A stretch of 64,000 nucleotides of DNA from Burkholderia anthina (GTDB lineage: Bacteria > Pseudomonadota > Gammaproteobacteria > Burkholderiales > Burkholderiaceae): assembly GCF_902498995.1 (NCBI RefSeq), contig NZ_CABVLY010000015.1:124001-188000 (forward strand), in the 5' to 3' direction. Shown here piece after piece: positions 1 to 10,937 of this stretch. The first letter of the stretch is position 1. Every line of letters begins with the position of its first letter. Made by a program: the position numbers and the translations under genes. The notes under the pieces are model-generated. The model ran no database searches. It had not been told where the DNA came from and saw only the letters and a program-made list of their open reading frames with translations.

Positions 1-702
1 GCTTACTGTAACCAGCCACTATTGCCGGGCTATCGGCGGATTGTAATAGCGCGGATAGCTCGGACGATATAGTCGTGGGGCTCGATCGGCCGCGCTCGCG
101 CGGACGGTCTGGCAGCCCTGCCGCGCGAGGAAGGCGCGCATTTTACCGGTTCGCGCGAAGCGGACGGGCGGAAACGATGGAAACGGTTCGAAAGCGGGGT
201 TCGAAAGCGGGTGGCCGGCGCCGGCCGATGCGGGCGCAACGGAATGGAGCGTGGGTGTGGCGCGGCTGCCACGTGATGACACGCGACTGAAACGGAGCGC
301 CCGCATGCTTGGCGGACGCGGTGCGCATGCGAGGTACGCGTGAACGCGCGAGCGTGGCCGCGGCGAATGCGCAGCGGCGTGCATCGGCCATTCGTCAGTC
401 CAGGCGGTTGCAGCGATCGGGTTATCGTGCGCCGAAGCCGTGCCGTGCGCAACTGTCATTTCGCGATGCGGGTTCGACTGTGGTTTCTGTGTAAAAGATT
501 GCAAGACCCCATCGCGTAAACCGGCAACTCTTTCTAGGATAGATACACCGCGCACACACGCCGGCCGGTTGTTGCCGACGCGGGGGAGTCGCAGTCCGTG
601 CGGGTCAGGCGGTGAAGTGCGGTGACGGTCGTTGCGCGTTCGGGCAGGCGCGACCGATTGCGATTGCCCGATGCGGGTTCGTCCGTAATCACGGAGGTCA
701 GC
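1..702. other. Gene-poor left edge
   Basis: No convincing coding sequence was recognised in these 702 bases. The open frames present are Arg/Pro-rich, have no recognisable motif and lack good ribosome-binding sites, as expected for chance frames in GC-rich DNA. The last part carries the upstream region of the small gene that starts at 703. A promoter could lie near 485-545, where AT content rises, but I cannot assign boxes. Confidence 0.4.
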
Positions 703-981
703 ATGTTGAACTGGATCAGCCGTTGGGCGATGCGGCACGCCCCCACGCCGGAAAAAACCGCTGCGTCGATGCTCGTGACGGCGCGTATGGAACTGTTCGC
801 AGCCGAACAGCGCGTCATCGATGCGAAATTACAGGCGGATTACTGGCGCGCACGCGTGTCATTTCTCGAGGAGGTGCAGAAGCAAGGCATCGACCCGTGG
901 GTGACTTCGCAGGCTGCGCAACGCCCCGACCTCGATTCCACTCCCCGCAGCACGGGCCCGCGTCTCGCCGCCAGCACCTGA
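703..981 (+). CDS. Small hypothetical protein, 92 aa
   Basis: No family is recognised. The start at 703 is chosen because a GGAGG-like ribosome-binding site (693-697) sits 5 bases upstream, whereas the in-frame start at 622 has none. The protein begins MLNWISRWAMRH, then has an alanine- and charge-rich stretch (about residues 24-60) likely to form an amphipathic or coiled helix, and a Pro/Ser-rich tail. There is no signal peptide or membrane segment. It stands alone on the plus strand. It looks like a lineage-specific Burkholderia protein; function unknown. Confidence 0.6.
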   Translation: MLNWISRWAMRHAPTPEKTAASMLVTARMELFAAEQRVIDAKLQADYWRARVSFLEEVQKQGIDPWVTSQAAQRPDLDSTPRSTGPRLAAST

Positions 982-1152
982 TGCCCTCGATGCATCCGAG
1001 GGTTGCGCACGGCGCGCGATCGCTCGCGGCACGCACTCGCGTGCCGCGTCATTCGATACGCACCTGCGACGCGTTGCGCCGCGGGTGCGTCCGTTTCGGC
1101 GGGATGTGCACGCGCATGGCGTGACACCCGTTCTGCGCCCGAGCGCACATCG

Positions 1153-1527
1153 TCATTCCGTTCTTCGCCATCGTCCGACGAGCAAACGTTGCACGTGCGC
1201 GAGCGCGCGCTTGAGCCGTTCGCCGCGCCGCACGTAGGCGAGCGTGATCGACGCTTCGGCCGATCGCGCGTCGTCGGTGCCGAGCCAGATGCGATCGCCG
1301 CGTGCGATGCGCAGCACGTCGCCGGGTTGCACCCAGTAGTCGTCGATGCGCGGCGGACGCGTGATCCACAGCGGCGCGCCGTGCGCGCGGATTTCCGCAT
1401 CGCCCGGCGCACGCCAGGCGAGTGTCGTGCGCGGCGCGACCGCGAAACGGATCACGACGGTCGGTAATGCGATCGTGCCGGTGCGGCGCAGATCGGGACG
1501 GTCGAACAACGGGCTTGCCTGGTCCAT
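1153..1527 (-). CDS. DUF2917 family protein
   Basis: The protein (124 aa) matches the small DUF2917 family common in Burkholderiales. The core has the typical pattern of a beta-rich, cupin-like fold: a WITRPP segment, then DDYWVQPGDVLRIARGDRIW at about residues 58-77. The start at 1527 is preferred over an in-frame ATG at 1539 because GGAGAAG lies just upstream of 1527 and nothing comparable precedes 1539. No signal peptide is visible. The basic C-terminus (LKRALAHVQRLL) may be amphipathic. The molecular role of the family is unknown. Confidence 0.75.
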   Translation of the reverse strand: MDQASPLFDRPDLRRTGTIALPTVVIRFAVAPRTTLAWRAPGDAEIRAHGAPLWITRPPRIDDYWVQPGDVLRIARGDRIWLGTDDARSAEASITLAYVRRGERLKRALAHVQRLLVGRWRRTE

Positions 1528-1572
1528 CGTCTTCTCCATTCATTGAGCCGGACGGATGACGGGCACCAGAAC

Positions 1573-1604
1573 AAAAAGGCCTCATCCGTTTCCGGTGAGG
1601 CCTT
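1573..1604 (-). terminator. Rho-independent terminator (minus strand)
   Basis: A perfect 9-bp stem (AAGGCCTCA at 1576-1584, TGAGGCCTT at 1596-1604) encloses an 11-base loop. Read on the minus strand it is followed by TTTTTGTTC. It lies downstream of the minus-strand gene at 1779-2066 and before the DUF2917 gene, so it should end the former's transcript. Confidence 0.75.
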
Positions 1605-1778
1605 GTGTGACATGCGGTACTGCTCGGATGCTAACGCACAAGCGCCTCCCGTGAACCATTCTTTCGAATGTTCATCGGGCAATGATTCGCGATGGCGAAG
1701 TGCTTGAACGTAGGCATGCGAACGAGTGTGTCGATGTCGTACGGCGTTGTCAACGACTATTTTCGAGACAGGCGGCGA

Positions 1779-2066
1779 TCACGCGTCGCGCTGGGCGAGC
1801 CCGTTGACGAGCAGTTCGGACAGCAGGCCCGTCATCCCGTTCGGATGCGTGGCGGCGTGTGCCTTCAGTTGTTCGACGAGCTCGGCGTTCAGCTTGCACG
1901 CGAACGGCACGAGGCCCTGTTCCTGGTCGAGCTTGCGCTGCGCGCGGCGATCGAGCTTCGCCGCTTCGTCGGCACCCTTGCCGAAGCGCGCGGAGCTCGA
2001 CTGCTTCATCGAGTGCGTCAGCTTGAGCGCCTTGTTCTTTTCTAGATCGGTTTTCTTCATGGCCAT
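1779..2066 (-). CDS. Small basic hypothetical protein, ribbon-helix-helix-like
   Basis: A 95-aa protein beginning MAMKKTDLEKNK. The start at 2066 is supported by GGAGG six bases upstream; an in-frame ATG at 2105 has no such site. The N-terminal half is Lys/Arg-rich. The C-terminal half (from about residue 52, PFACKLNAELVEQLKAHA, then a second helix GLLSELLVNGLA) has the strand-helix-helix look of a small ribbon-helix-helix DNA-binding protein. That is inference from shape only. No toxin partner lies next to it, and a terminator follows it. Confidence 0.6.
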   Translation of the reverse strand: MAMKKTDLEKNKALKLTHSMKQSSSARFGKGADEAAKLDRRAQRKLDQEQGLVPFACKLNAELVEQLKAHAATHPNGMTGLLSELLVNGLAQRDA

Positions 2067-2167
2067 CGCGGCACCTCCGGGAAATGAAGCCGCGATTGTA
2101 CGCATTTCGGCGGGCGCCGCTCGCCGGAACCGTCACGAAGGCGATGACGCAGCCGATCAGGCACCCG

Positions 2168-3085
2168 CTACGCAGCCGATTCCGTGTTCTTCGCCGTGCC
2201 CCAGTTGCCGCCGTGCGCGGCCGCCTGCGCGGCCGGCGAGCGTGCGAGATACGCGAGCGCCTGCTCGGTCGAGCCTTCGTGGTGCGGCGTATAGCCCGGC
2301 TTGAAATAGCGCAGCGCCGCGCCGATCACTTTCCAGAACGACGGCAGGTGCCCGCGCCGCGAACCTTTCCACCACGACAGCACGAAGCCGGGATAGCGGC
2401 CGGCGGCGGGATCGCGCCGGTACATGAATCGCGCGCCGCTCGTGATGAAGTAGAGCAGCAGCACGATCACGAACGCCATGTGCACGCAGCGCTCCAGGTA
2501 GGTGCCGCCCATGTGGTTGTAGATGTCGAACGCGACGGTCCGGTGTTCGACTTCCTCCGCGCCGTGCCAGCGCAGCAGGTCGACCATCGTCGGATCCGCG
2601 CGGCCTTCGTCGAGACCGTGCGCATTCAGCACCCAGTTGCCGAGATAGCCGAAGAAATGTTCGAGCGATGCGATCACCGCAAGCTGCTGTCGCAGCCAGA
2701 AGCGTGTGTGGCCGATCTTCAGCCCGAACGGCGCTTCGCCGAGCACGCGCGTGAACAGCCAGTTCAGCTTCTGCGTGAACGGCTTCGTGTCGATCCCGTG
2801 CCGGTCGTAGTAGTGCTTGAGCACGCCGCCGTGCGAGCGCGAATGCACGGCTTCCTGGCGCAGGAAACCTTCGGCTTCGTCGCGCAGGCGCGCATCGGTG
2901 ATATGCGGCAGCGCCTTGTTGTACACGCGGCAGAACCACAGCTCGCCTTCCGGGAACAGCAGGTTCAGCGTGTTGATGATGTGCGTGCTGCCCGGATCGT
3001 TCGGCACCCATGTGACCGGCGTGTCGCTGAAGTCGAACTTCACGTGCCGGGCCTTGATCCTGTGATAGTCGGCGGTAGCGGTCAT
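2168..3085 (-). CDS. PF10118 predicted metal-dependent hydrolase
   Basis: A 305-aa member of the family annotated as predicted metal-dependent hydrolases (PF10118). The start at 3085 (MTATADYH) follows a GGAG site; longer frames have no support. Possible metal ligands form a ferritin-like pattern: QEAVHSRSH at about residue 76, EHFF at about 124 and HGAEEVEHR at about 157. A hydrophobic segment (FVIVLLLYFITSG, about 186-198) may touch the membrane. It is the last gene of a three-gene minus-strand operon, 34 bases after the hydrolase-dehydrogenase fusion, which suggests a shared lipid or hydrophobic-substrate pathway. The reaction is unknown. Confidence 0.75.
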   Translation of the reverse strand: MTATADYHRIKARHVKFDFSDTPVTWVPNDPGSTHIINTLNLLFPEGELWFCRVYNKALPHITDARLRDEAEGFLRQEAVHSRSHGGVLKHYYDRHGIDTKPFTQKLNWLFTRVLGEAPFGLKIGHTRFWLRQQLAVIASLEHFFGYLGNWVLNAHGLDEGRADPTMVDLLRWHGAEEVEHRTVAFDIYNHMGGTYLERCVHMAFVIVLLLYFITSGARFMYRRDPAAGRYPGFVLSWWKGSRRGHLPSFWKVIGAALRYFKPGYTPHHEGSTEQALAYLARSPAAQAAAHGGNWGTAKNTESAA

Positions 3086-3119
3086 CTGTGTCTCCGTTAC
3101 TGTGCGGCGGCCTGCGCCG

Positions 3120-4907
3120 TCAATGCGATGCCATGCTGATGCGGGCGAGCATCCGTCCAAGCCACGGCATGAAGCGGCCGACGAAGCGCAGCGCATGCGC
3201 TTCGGTGCCCACCGCGACCACCGGGCGGTTGCGCAGCACGCCGTCGACCATTGCCTGCGCAACGGTCTCGGGCTTCAGGCCGCGCATCTGGTACAGCTTC
3301 GTCGCGCGTTTGCGCAGCCGTGCCTCGTCCTGTGCGTTGGCGCCCGCGTATTGCGTCGACGCCATGATTCCGGTTTCCGCGAAACCCGGGCACACGGCCG
3401 TTACGCCGATGCCTTTGTCCGCGAGCTCGGCCCGCATGCATTCGCTGAGCATCAGCACGGCGGCCTTCGTCGTCGCATAGGCGGGCAGGTCGCGCGACGG
3501 CCCGAACGCGGCGGCCGATGCGGTATTGATGATGTGCCCGCCGGTGCCGCGCGCGGCCATCTGCTGCGCGAACAGCCGCGAGCCGTGAATCACGCCCCAC
3601 AGGTTCACGTGCAGGATGCGCTCCCAGTGCGCGGCGCTCGTATCGAGCATGCCGCCGGCCATGCCGATGCCCGCGTTGTTGATCACGACGTCCGCGCCGC
3701 CGAGTGCGCTGCCGACCCACGTCGCGAGCGCTTCCATGTCGTCGGCGGACCCGACGTCCACGCGTTTCGCGTGGGCTTGCGCACCGGTCAGCCCGAGCAG
3801 CAGCGCGGTGCGCTCGGCGCTTGCGAGATCGATGTCGCACGCGACGACCGTCGCGCCTTCGCGGGCGAACGCGAGGGCCGCGCAGCGGCCGATGCCGCTG
3901 CCCGCACCCGTGACGACCGCGACCTTGCCGCTGAAGCGGCCGCTGGTTGCGCGGCGGCGTGCATTCGCGAGCGCGGGCGGCTCGTTGCCCGATTCGACCG
4001 TATCGATCAGTTGCTCGGCGAGGCCGGCGAAGCGTTCCGGGTCGGCGAGCGGCAGCCAGTGGCCGGCCGCGACTTCGCGTCGGTAGTACTGCGGCACCCA
4101 GCGCGACAGGTTCTCGGACAGCGCGGGGCTCACGTACTTGTCGCCGAGCGGCACGAGTGTCTGCACCGGCGCATGCGCGTAGCGTTCGCGCGGCGTGAAG
4201 AGGCAGCGGATGAAGTTCGCGCGATACAGGCGCACGCCGCGCGCGCCGTCGTCGGCCTGCGTCGCGCGTGCTGCCGCGGGCGTCTTCTCGACCCGGCGCA
4301 GCAGGCCCGGCCATGCCCGGCCGAGCCACAGCCGCCAGCCGAGCTCGGGGATGAACGGCAGGTGGAACAGGTACACGTACCACGAGCGCACGAGCTGGCC
4401 GCCGAGCTTGGCCAGCGACGCGGGCGTCGGATGCAGCACGCGTTCGCGCAGCCAGAAGCCGACGTGGTCGAGACACGGCCCCGAGCACGACGTGTACGAC
4501 GCGATGCGGCCGGCGAGCCGCGGATCGGTGACGAATTCCCAGCCCTGGATCGAGCCCCAGTCGTGCGCGATCAGGTGCACCGCGCGCCCCGGGCAGAGCG
4601 CATCGATCACCGCGACGAAGTCGTCGGTCAGCTTGGCGAGGTGGTAGTCGGCCGTGCGTTTCGGCGCGCCGGACAGGCCCGCGCCGCGCACGTCGTACGC
4701 GATCACGTAGTGCTTGCGCGCGAGCAGCGGGGCGACCTGCCGCCACACGCTGCTGTCGTCGGGATAGCCGTGCACGAGCACGACCGGCGAGCGGGACGGG
4801 TCGCCCCAGGTCCTGACGGCGAGCGTCAGGTCGCCGGAGGCGACGGCCGTCTCGCTGTGGACCGATTCGAACAGGGCCAGCGGCGCTTCGTCGGAAAGAG
4901 GCTGCAT
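3120..4907 (-). CDS. Alpha/beta-hydrolase fused to short-chain dehydrogenase (EphD-like)
   Basis: A 595-aa two-domain protein. Residues 1-300 are an alpha/beta-hydrolase of the epoxide-hydrolase type: the HGYPDD oxyanion region near residue 46, the nucleophile motif HDWGS with Asp116, and a late GHW histidine near 283. Residues 325-590 are a classical short-chain dehydrogenase: cofactor motif TGAGSGIG (333-340), NNAG near 411, and the catalytic YATTK motif near 477 preceded by a serine-containing strand. The same fusion is known as EphD in mycobacteria, where it acts on lipid epoxides. It could hydrolyse an epoxide or ester and then oxidise the alcohol. It is the middle gene of the operon with an M24 peptidase-like protein and a PF10118 protein. 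The substrate is not deducible. Confidence 0.85.
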   Translation of the reverse strand: MQPLSDEAPLALFESVHSETAVASGDLTLAVRTWGDPSRSPVVLVHGYPDDSSVWRQVAPLLARKHYVIAYDVRGAGLSGAPKRTADYHLAKLTDDFVAVIDALCPGRAVHLIAHDWGSIQGWEFVTDPRLAGRIASYTSCSGPCLDHVGFWLRERVLHPTPASLAKLGGQLVRSWYVYLFHLPFIPELGWRLWLGRAWPGLLRRVEKTPAAARATQADDGARGVRLYRANFIRCLFTPRERYAHAPVQTLVPLGDKYVSPALSENLSRWVPQYYRREVAAGHWLPLADPERFAGLAEQLIDTVESGNEPPALANARRRATSGRFSGKVAVVTGAGSGIGRCAALAFAREGATVVACDIDLASAERTALLLGLTGAQAHAKRVDVGSADDMEALATWVGSALGGADVVINNAGIGMAGGMLDTSAAHWERILHVNLWGVIHGSRLFAQQMAARGTGGHIINTASAAAFGPSRDLPAYATTKAAVLMLSECMRAELADKGIGVTAVCPGFAETGIMASTQYAGANAQDEARLRKRATKLYQMRGLKPETVAQAMVDGVLRNRPVVAVGTEAHALRFVGRFMPWLGRMLARISMASH

Positions 4908-4950
4908 CGTGAGTCCGTCGTTCAGGGATTCGGGGAAGGGCGCGCAGGCG

Positions 4951-5847
4951 TCAGGCGGCGGCCGGCACGCTCGCGACGGCCTGCGCGCGTTCGGCCTGGC
5001 GGCGCTGCCAGCGGCGCACGTGCGGCAGGTCGTCGTCGAGCCAGTACGCGTCGTCGTCGGTGATCACCAGCAGTTCCTCGAATTTCGCGCCGACGCCGGA
5101 GAAGCCGAGATGCGGTTCGACGGCCCACAGGCCCGGCACCGGCGCGTGCTCGGAGCGGCGGTCGATCGACCACAGCGGCGACCAGCCCTGCTGCCTGGCC
5201 GCACGGCCCTGGTCGAGCAACAGGTTGCGCGTCGCGTTCAGCCCGAAGCGCGCGACGAAGCGCGGCTTCGACAGCTTGTGGATCTTCGCGACGCGATGCG
5301 CGAGCACCTTGAACGGATAGGCCTTGTGGCGCGGCTCGACCCCCTGGCGGCGGCACAGCGCGTCGACCGCCTGCGCGACCTCGGCCATCGGGCGGCGCTC
5401 CTTCACGAGGCGCACGATCATGTCGCGATGGTCCATCAGGTCGTCCTGCAGTTGTTCGAGGATCGGGTTGTGGCCGAGACAGTGCGCATAGCCGACGTCG
5501 GCGACGACACCGTCGAGCACGGGCGCGACGTCGAGGATCACGGGCATGTCGGTCTCGAGCTGACGGCTGCTCGGGAAGAACGCGAGATTGAAACCCCCCA
5601 TGTGTTTCAGGCCGGAGAAGCCTTCGAACGCGGTGCGGTCGCCGAACCACGCGAACGGCTTGTGCAGCCAGTCGTGCACGCCGTTGTCCTGCAGCCATTC
5701 GGTCAGCAGGCGCGCGGCTGCCTTCTCGGTGATGCCGGGATAGAGCATCGCGCCGACCGTTTCGACACAGCGGTAGGCAAGCTGCTGAACCGCGCGGAAT
5801 TGCGGCAGCTCGTCGAGGTGGACTTCCGGCAGCGGGTGGTCGGCCAT
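4951..5847 (-). CDS. M24 family metallopeptidase (Xaa-Pro peptidase-like)
   Basis: A 298-aa pita-bread-fold protein of the creatinase/aminopeptidase class. All five usual metal ligands can be placed: Asp in VILDVAP, Asp in VADVGY, His in VLAHRV, Glu in AVEPHL, and Glu in KFEELLV. It has only the catalytic domain, without the N-terminal domain of prolidases. It is the first gene of the operon with the EphD-like fusion (43-base gap) and the PF10118 gene. M24 folds also host non-peptidase hydrolases, so the linkage to lipid-type enzymes leaves the true substrate open. No signal peptide is seen. Confidence 0.8.
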   Translation of the reverse strand: MADHPLPEVHLDELPQFRAVQQLAYRCVETVGAMLYPGITEKAAARLLTEWLQDNGVHDWLHKPFAWFGDRTAFEGFSGLKHMGGFNLAFFPSSRQLETDMPVILDVAPVLDGVVADVGYAHCLGHNPILEQLQDDLMDHRDMIVRLVKERRPMAEVAQAVDALCRRQGVEPRHKAYPFKVLAHRVAKIHKLSKPRFVARFGLNATRNLLLDQGRAARQQGWSPLWSIDRRSEHAPVPGLWAVEPHLGFSGVGAKFEELLVITDDDAYWLDDDLPHVRRWQRRQAERAQAVASVPAAA

Positions 5848-6180
5848 GATGCGTCTCCGTCTCCAGGTGGGGCGCTGATCCGGAACGCGCCCGCCGATGT
5901 CGCCGTCGCGGGTTATTCAGTCAGCATTTAATGTGTCATTGATTGATGTAAAGATCATAGACGGTTCCGCGTGCCGGGAAGTGAGGATTTGTCCTAATGG
6001 AAGGGGGAAATGGAGGGAGGGCTCTAGCGGGGCGGGGCATGCAAGTCGGGGGACCGATACGCCGCAGTTGCCTTGGCGTACCGGGCCGGAATGTCTTCGG
6101 CTGGCATGCGTGCCGGATTCCCGAGTCGATGATCCGGAAATCCCGACTGGTGAACGGATGACATCGGGCAGATGCCGCCG
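5848..6180. other. Intergenic region upstream of the M24 operon
   Basis: This stretch holds no gene. The part next to the M24 start (about 5910-5965) is markedly AT-richer than its surroundings and is the likely minus-strand promoter region of the three-gene operon. The rest separates it from the 3' end of the slipin gene. No clear operator or terminator was recognised. Confidence 0.4.
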
Positions 6181-6954
6181 TCACCGTTCCGGTTTCGACC
6201 CCAGCCGATCCAGCAACGCCCCCAGCAGATCGACCGGCAGCGGAAACACGATCGTCGAATTCTTGTCCGCCGCGATCGTCGTCAGCGTCTGCAGGTAGCG
6301 CAACTGCATCGCCTGCGGCTGCTGCGCGAGCCGCTGTGCGGCCTGCAGCAGCTTCTCCGACGCCTGCAGCTCGCCTTCCGCATGAATCACCTTCGCGCGC
6401 CGCTCGCGCTCGGCCTCGGCCTGCCGCGCGATCGCGCGCACCATCGTTTCGTTCAGGTCGACGTGCTTGATCTCGACCGTCGACACCTTGATCCCCCACG
6501 CGTCGGTCTGCGCGTCCAGCGTCTTCTGGATATCCGCGTTCAACTGCTCGCGCTCGGCGAGCAGCGCGTCGAGCTCGTGCTTGCCGAGCACCGCGCGCAG
6601 CGTCGTCTGCGCGAGCTGGCTCGTCGCCTCGACGAAGCGCGCGACCTGGATCACGGCCTTCTCCGGATCGACGACGCGGAAATACACGACCGCATTGACC
6701 TTCACCGACACGTTGTCGCGCGTGATCACGTCCTGCGACGGCACGTCGAACACGACGGTGCGCAGGTCGATCCGCACGACCTGCTGGACGATCGGGATGA
6801 TCAGCACGAGCCCAGGCCCCTTCACCTTCCAGAACCGGCCGAGCATGAACACGACGCCGCGCTCGTACTCGCGGAAGATGCGGATCGACGACGCGGCGAG
6901 CACGACGATGAAGACGATCAGGACGCTGCTGAAACCGAACGTGTAACCGATCAT
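6181..6954 (-). CDS. Slipin (SPFH/stomatin-like membrane protein)
   Basis: A 257-aa prokaryotic slipin. Residues 1-25 form one membrane segment ([16 protein letters not shown]). The SPFH/band-7 domain follows ([13 protein letters not shown] at about 29, then [19 protein letters not shown] near 82-100), and a coiled-coil helix rich in EAERERRAK ends the protein. Slipins assemble into membrane rings and organise membrane microdomains or proteases. The start at 6954 overlaps the stop of the upstream nfeD-type gene by four bases (ATGA), so the two are translationally coupled. In archaea the paired NfeD protease cleaves the slipin. Confidence 0.9.
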   Translation of the reverse strand: MIGYTFGFSSVLIVFIVVLAASSIRIFREYERGVVFMLGRFWKVKGPGLVLIIPIVQQVVRIDLRTVVFDVPSQDVITRDNVSVKVNAVVYFRVVDPEKAVIQVARFVEATSQLAQTTLRAVLGKHELDALLAEREQLNADIQKTLDAQTDAWGIKVSTVEIKHVDLNETMVRAIARQAEAERERRAKVIHAEGELQASEKLLQAAQRLAQQPQAMQLRYLQTLTTIAADKNSTIVFPLPVDLLGALLDRLGSKPER

Positions 6955-8507
6955 GAAGGTTCTCCCTGATGTGGGTCCTGCGGCCGCGTGTCGTACAGCG
7001 GCGCGACGGTGAGCATCAGCCCGTGCCGGCCGGTGACGCGCACGCGGCAGCCGGCGGCGAGCGGCTCGCTGCTCGCGACGCGCCAGCGTTCGCCGTGCAC
7101 GAGCGCCCAGCCGGCGGCCGACGGTGCGGGGCCGGCGGCGCCATGCGGCTGATCCGGGTGGAGGCCGTCGTCGAGCACTTCGCCGATGCTGCCGAGCATC
7201 GCCTCGGCGCCGGTCACGACCGGCCGCCGCCGCGCGCGCAGCGCGACGCTCGACACGCCGGCAACCAGCAACCCGCCGCCGATCGCGAGGCCCGCGATCA
7301 CCGGCCACGGAATCCCGTAGCCGGGCACGTCGGTGTCGATCAGCATCAGCGCGCCGATCGTGAACGACACGATTCCGCCGAAGCCGAGCACGCCGAAGGT
7401 CGGCAGGAACGCCTCGGCGACGAGGCAGCCCAGACCGAGCAGCACGAGCCCGAGGCCCGCATAGCTGATCGGCAGCAACTGCATCGCGAACAGCCCGACC
7501 AGCAGACAGATCGTGCCGGCGACGCCCGGCAGCACGAAGCCCGGGTTCGCGAATTCGAAGAACAGGCCGTAGATGCCGATCGTCAGCAGGATCAGCGCGA
7601 CGTTCGGATCGGCGATGATCGACAGGAAGCGGCTGCGCCAGTCGGGTGCGAGCACGACGAGCGGCGCATGCGCGGTCGCAAGGTGCAGCGTGCCGGCGGT
7701 GGTCGTCACGGCACGGCCGTCGAGCTGGCGCGCGAGATCGGCGGGATCCTGCGCGATCAGGTCGACCACATGCTGCGCGCGCGCTTCGCTCGCCGACAGG
7801 CTCACGGCTTCGCGCACCGCGCGCTCGGCCCACGCGGCATTGCGGCCGCGCAACTGCGCGAGGCCGCGGATGTACGCGGCGGCGTCCTGCGTCGCCTTGC
7901 GGATCTCGGTGGATTGCGTGTCGTTCGGCAGCTCGGCCGGCTTCGCGGCCGCGCCGGAGGCGCCCGCGGTACCCGGCGTCGCGGAGGGTGTCGGTGGCGT
8001 TGCACCCGGCGCGCCGCCGCCGATCCCGAACTGCACGGGCGATGCCGCGCCGAGGTTGGTGCCGGGCGCCATCGCGGCGACGTGGCTCGCATAGACGATA
8101 TAGGTGCCCGCGCTGGCGGCCCGTGCGCCGCCCGGCGCGACGAACGCCGCGACCGGCACCGGCGAGGCCAGGATCGCCTTGATGATCTGCCGCATCGACG
8201 TGTCGAGGCCGCCGGGCGTATCGAGCTGCAGGATCGCGAGCGGCACGTGTTCGCGCGCGGCGCGCTCGAGCGAGCGGACGATGAAGTCGGCGCTGGCCGG
8301 CCCGATCGCGCCGTTGACCGGAATCACGACGACGGGCGGCGCGGCGGCGGGCGCAGCAGCGGGGGGCGAGGCAGGCGGTGCGGCGACCGCCGCGCAGACG
8401 ACGAGCAGCGCCGCGAACAGTGCGGCGCGCGCGACCCGCGCGGACAGCGGGTGACGGAGGCGGCCGTCGGGCGAAGCGGGCGGCGGCCCATGACGGTGAA
8501 TGCGCAT
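6951..8507 (-). CDS. NfeD family membrane-bound serine protease
   Basis: A 518-aa NfeD1b-type protein. A signal or anchor segment ([17 protein letters not shown]) and an Ala/Pro-rich linker lead to a ClpP-like protease domain (about 60-275) with PGGLDTSM and the serine motif [10 protein letters not shown]. The serine there is the expected nucleophile; the partner lysine is probably in the [10 protein letters not shown] stretch. Four to five membrane helices (about 290-430) and a soluble C-terminal NfeD OB-fold domain follow. An extra Gly/Ala/Pro-rich insert after the serine motif is lineage-specific. The gene overlaps the slipin gene and forms the standard nfeD-slipin operon acting in membrane quality control. 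Confidence 0.9.
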   Translation of the reverse strand: MRIHRHGPPPASPDGRLRHPLSARVARAALFAALLVVCAAVAAPPASPPAAAPAAAPPVVVIPVNGAIGPASADFIVRSLERAAREHVPLAILQLDTPGGLDTSMRQIIKAILASPVPVAAFVAPGGARAASAGTYIVYASHVAAMAPGTNLGAASPVQFGIGGGAPGATPPTPSATPGTAGASGAAAKPAELPNDTQSTEIRKATQDAAAYIRGLAQLRGRNAAWAERAVREAVSLSASEARAQHVVDLIAQDPADLARQLDGRAVTTTAGTLHLATAHAPLVVLAPDWRSRFLSIIADPNVALILLTIGIYGLFFEFANPGFVLPGVAGTICLLVGLFAMQLLPISYAGLGLVLLGLGCLVAEAFLPTFGVLGFGGIVSFTIGALMLIDTDVPGYGIPWPVIAGLAIGGGLLVAGVSSVALRARRRPVVTGAEAMLGSIGEVLDDGLHPDQPHGAAGPAPSAAGWALVHGERWRVASSEPLAAGCRVRVTGRHGLMLTVAPLYDTRPQDPHQGEPS

Positions 8508-8628
8508 CGGGGCGTCCGGGCGGCGCGCGGCCGCACGCCGTCCGGCTTGCGGAAAGGGCGTTGGCCCGATGCTTGAAGCTTAGGCGGTTTCGGCGGAAAG
8601 CGCGAAGGCGGGGCCGCCGGCCGCGTGC

Positions 8629-9666
8629 TCAGCCCGCGCTGCCGCTCCCGCGCGCGAGCGCTTCCTCGCGATACTCGGCCGGGCTGCGCCCGCTCCACTT
8701 GCGAAACGCGCGGTAGAACGCACTCGGTTCCGCGAAACCGGTGGCGGCGGCGACGTCGGCGATGGTCCGCGACGGATCGGCCAGCGCCTCGAACGCGAGA
8801 TCGCGCCGCAGCGTGTCCTTGATCGACTGGTACGCATGGCCCTCCTGGTGCAGCTTGCGGCGCAGCGTCGCTTCGGCCACGTGCAGCCGCGCAGCCATTC
8901 CGCCCGCGCCGGGCCACGACGCGGGCGGCATCCCGCGCAGCACGGTGCGTACGCGCTGCGCGAGCGCGTTCGGGTTGCGGTACTTGACGATGAAGCTGGC
9001 CGGCGCGTTGCGCAGGAACGCCTTCAGCGTCTTTGCGTTCTGCACGATCGGCAGCGTCGCGAATTCGGGATCGAAATCGACATACGAATCGGGCTGGTTG
9101 AACCGCATGTCGTCGCACAGCATCGACGGGTATTCGTGATCGGTGGGCGGCGTGTCGCAGCGGAAGCTCGCGTGCAGCACCGGGATCCGCCGCCCGATCA
9201 GCCAGCAGGTGAGCCCGTAGACGATGATGAAATAGGTCGCGTACGTGAACATCGCGGGCGCCGCGGCGCTGTTGCGGTGCACGAAACGCAGCCGCACGCG
9301 CTGCGGATTGGCGTCCAGCTCCGCGTGCAGGTCGTCGAGCACGCAGTGCATGAAGTTCACCGCGCGCGCCATCGCGTGCGCGCCGTCCTGCGCGGACAGC
9401 GCGGCCTGGCTCATCGCGATGAAGCTGCCGCTGCGCATCGGGTGGCGATCCTGCCCGAAAAATTCGTCGTCGAGCGCGCGCGCGATGGCGTTCCACAACG
9501 CGCCGTATTGCTGCGCGGACACCCGCGCACGCGGCTGCGCCAGCAGCGCGGGCGCGATGCCGGCCTGCGCGAGCAGCGGCTCGGCCGCGACGCCGCGCCG
9601 GGTGGCGAGCGCGAGGCTGTACGCGACGAGGCTGATCGCGACGGTTCCCTTGTCTTCCTGCTTCAT
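8629..9666 (-). CDS. AraC family transcriptional regulator
   Basis: A 345-aa regulator. The N-terminal half is the arabinose-binding-like domain (PF12625) found in OruR/ArgR-type AraC proteins. The last ~100 residues are the paired helix-turn-helix DNA-binding domain ending with the family signature (IADVAAATGFAEPSAFYRAF then RKWSGRSPAEYR). It is divergently placed 137 bases from the acyl-CoA dehydrogenase that opens the valine/isobutyrate operon, so it most likely controls that operon. MmsR of Pseudomonas is also AraC-type but has a different N-terminal domain, so this is an analogue, not a clear orthologue. Confidence 0.85.
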   Translation of the reverse strand: MKQEDKGTVAISLVAYSLALATRRGVAAEPLLAQAGIAPALLAQPRARVSAQQYGALWNAIARALDDEFFGQDRHPMRSGSFIAMSQAALSAQDGAHAMARAVNFMHCVLDDLHAELDANPQRVRLRFVHRNSAAAPAMFTYATYFIIVYGLTCWLIGRRIPVLHASFRCDTPPTDHEYPSMLCDDMRFNQPDSYVDFDPEFATLPIVQNAKTLKAFLRNAPASFIVKYRNPNALAQRVRTVLRGMPPASWPGAGGMAARLHVAEATLRRKLHQEGHAYQSIKDTLRRDLAFEALADPSRTIADVAAATGFAEPSAFYRAFRKWSGRSPAEYREEALARGSGSAG

Positions 9667-9690
9667 CGACGCCGCCGGTATGGCAAAAAC

Positions 9691-10937
<1,247 letters not shown>

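Noticed and set aside
3102..5063. Very long plus-strand open frame (over 650 codons) opposite the hydrolase-dehydrogenase fusion
   Set aside because: Composition is Arg/Ala/Gly/Val-rich with no motif, it is antisense to a gene with clear domains, and such frames are normal in DNA of this GC content.
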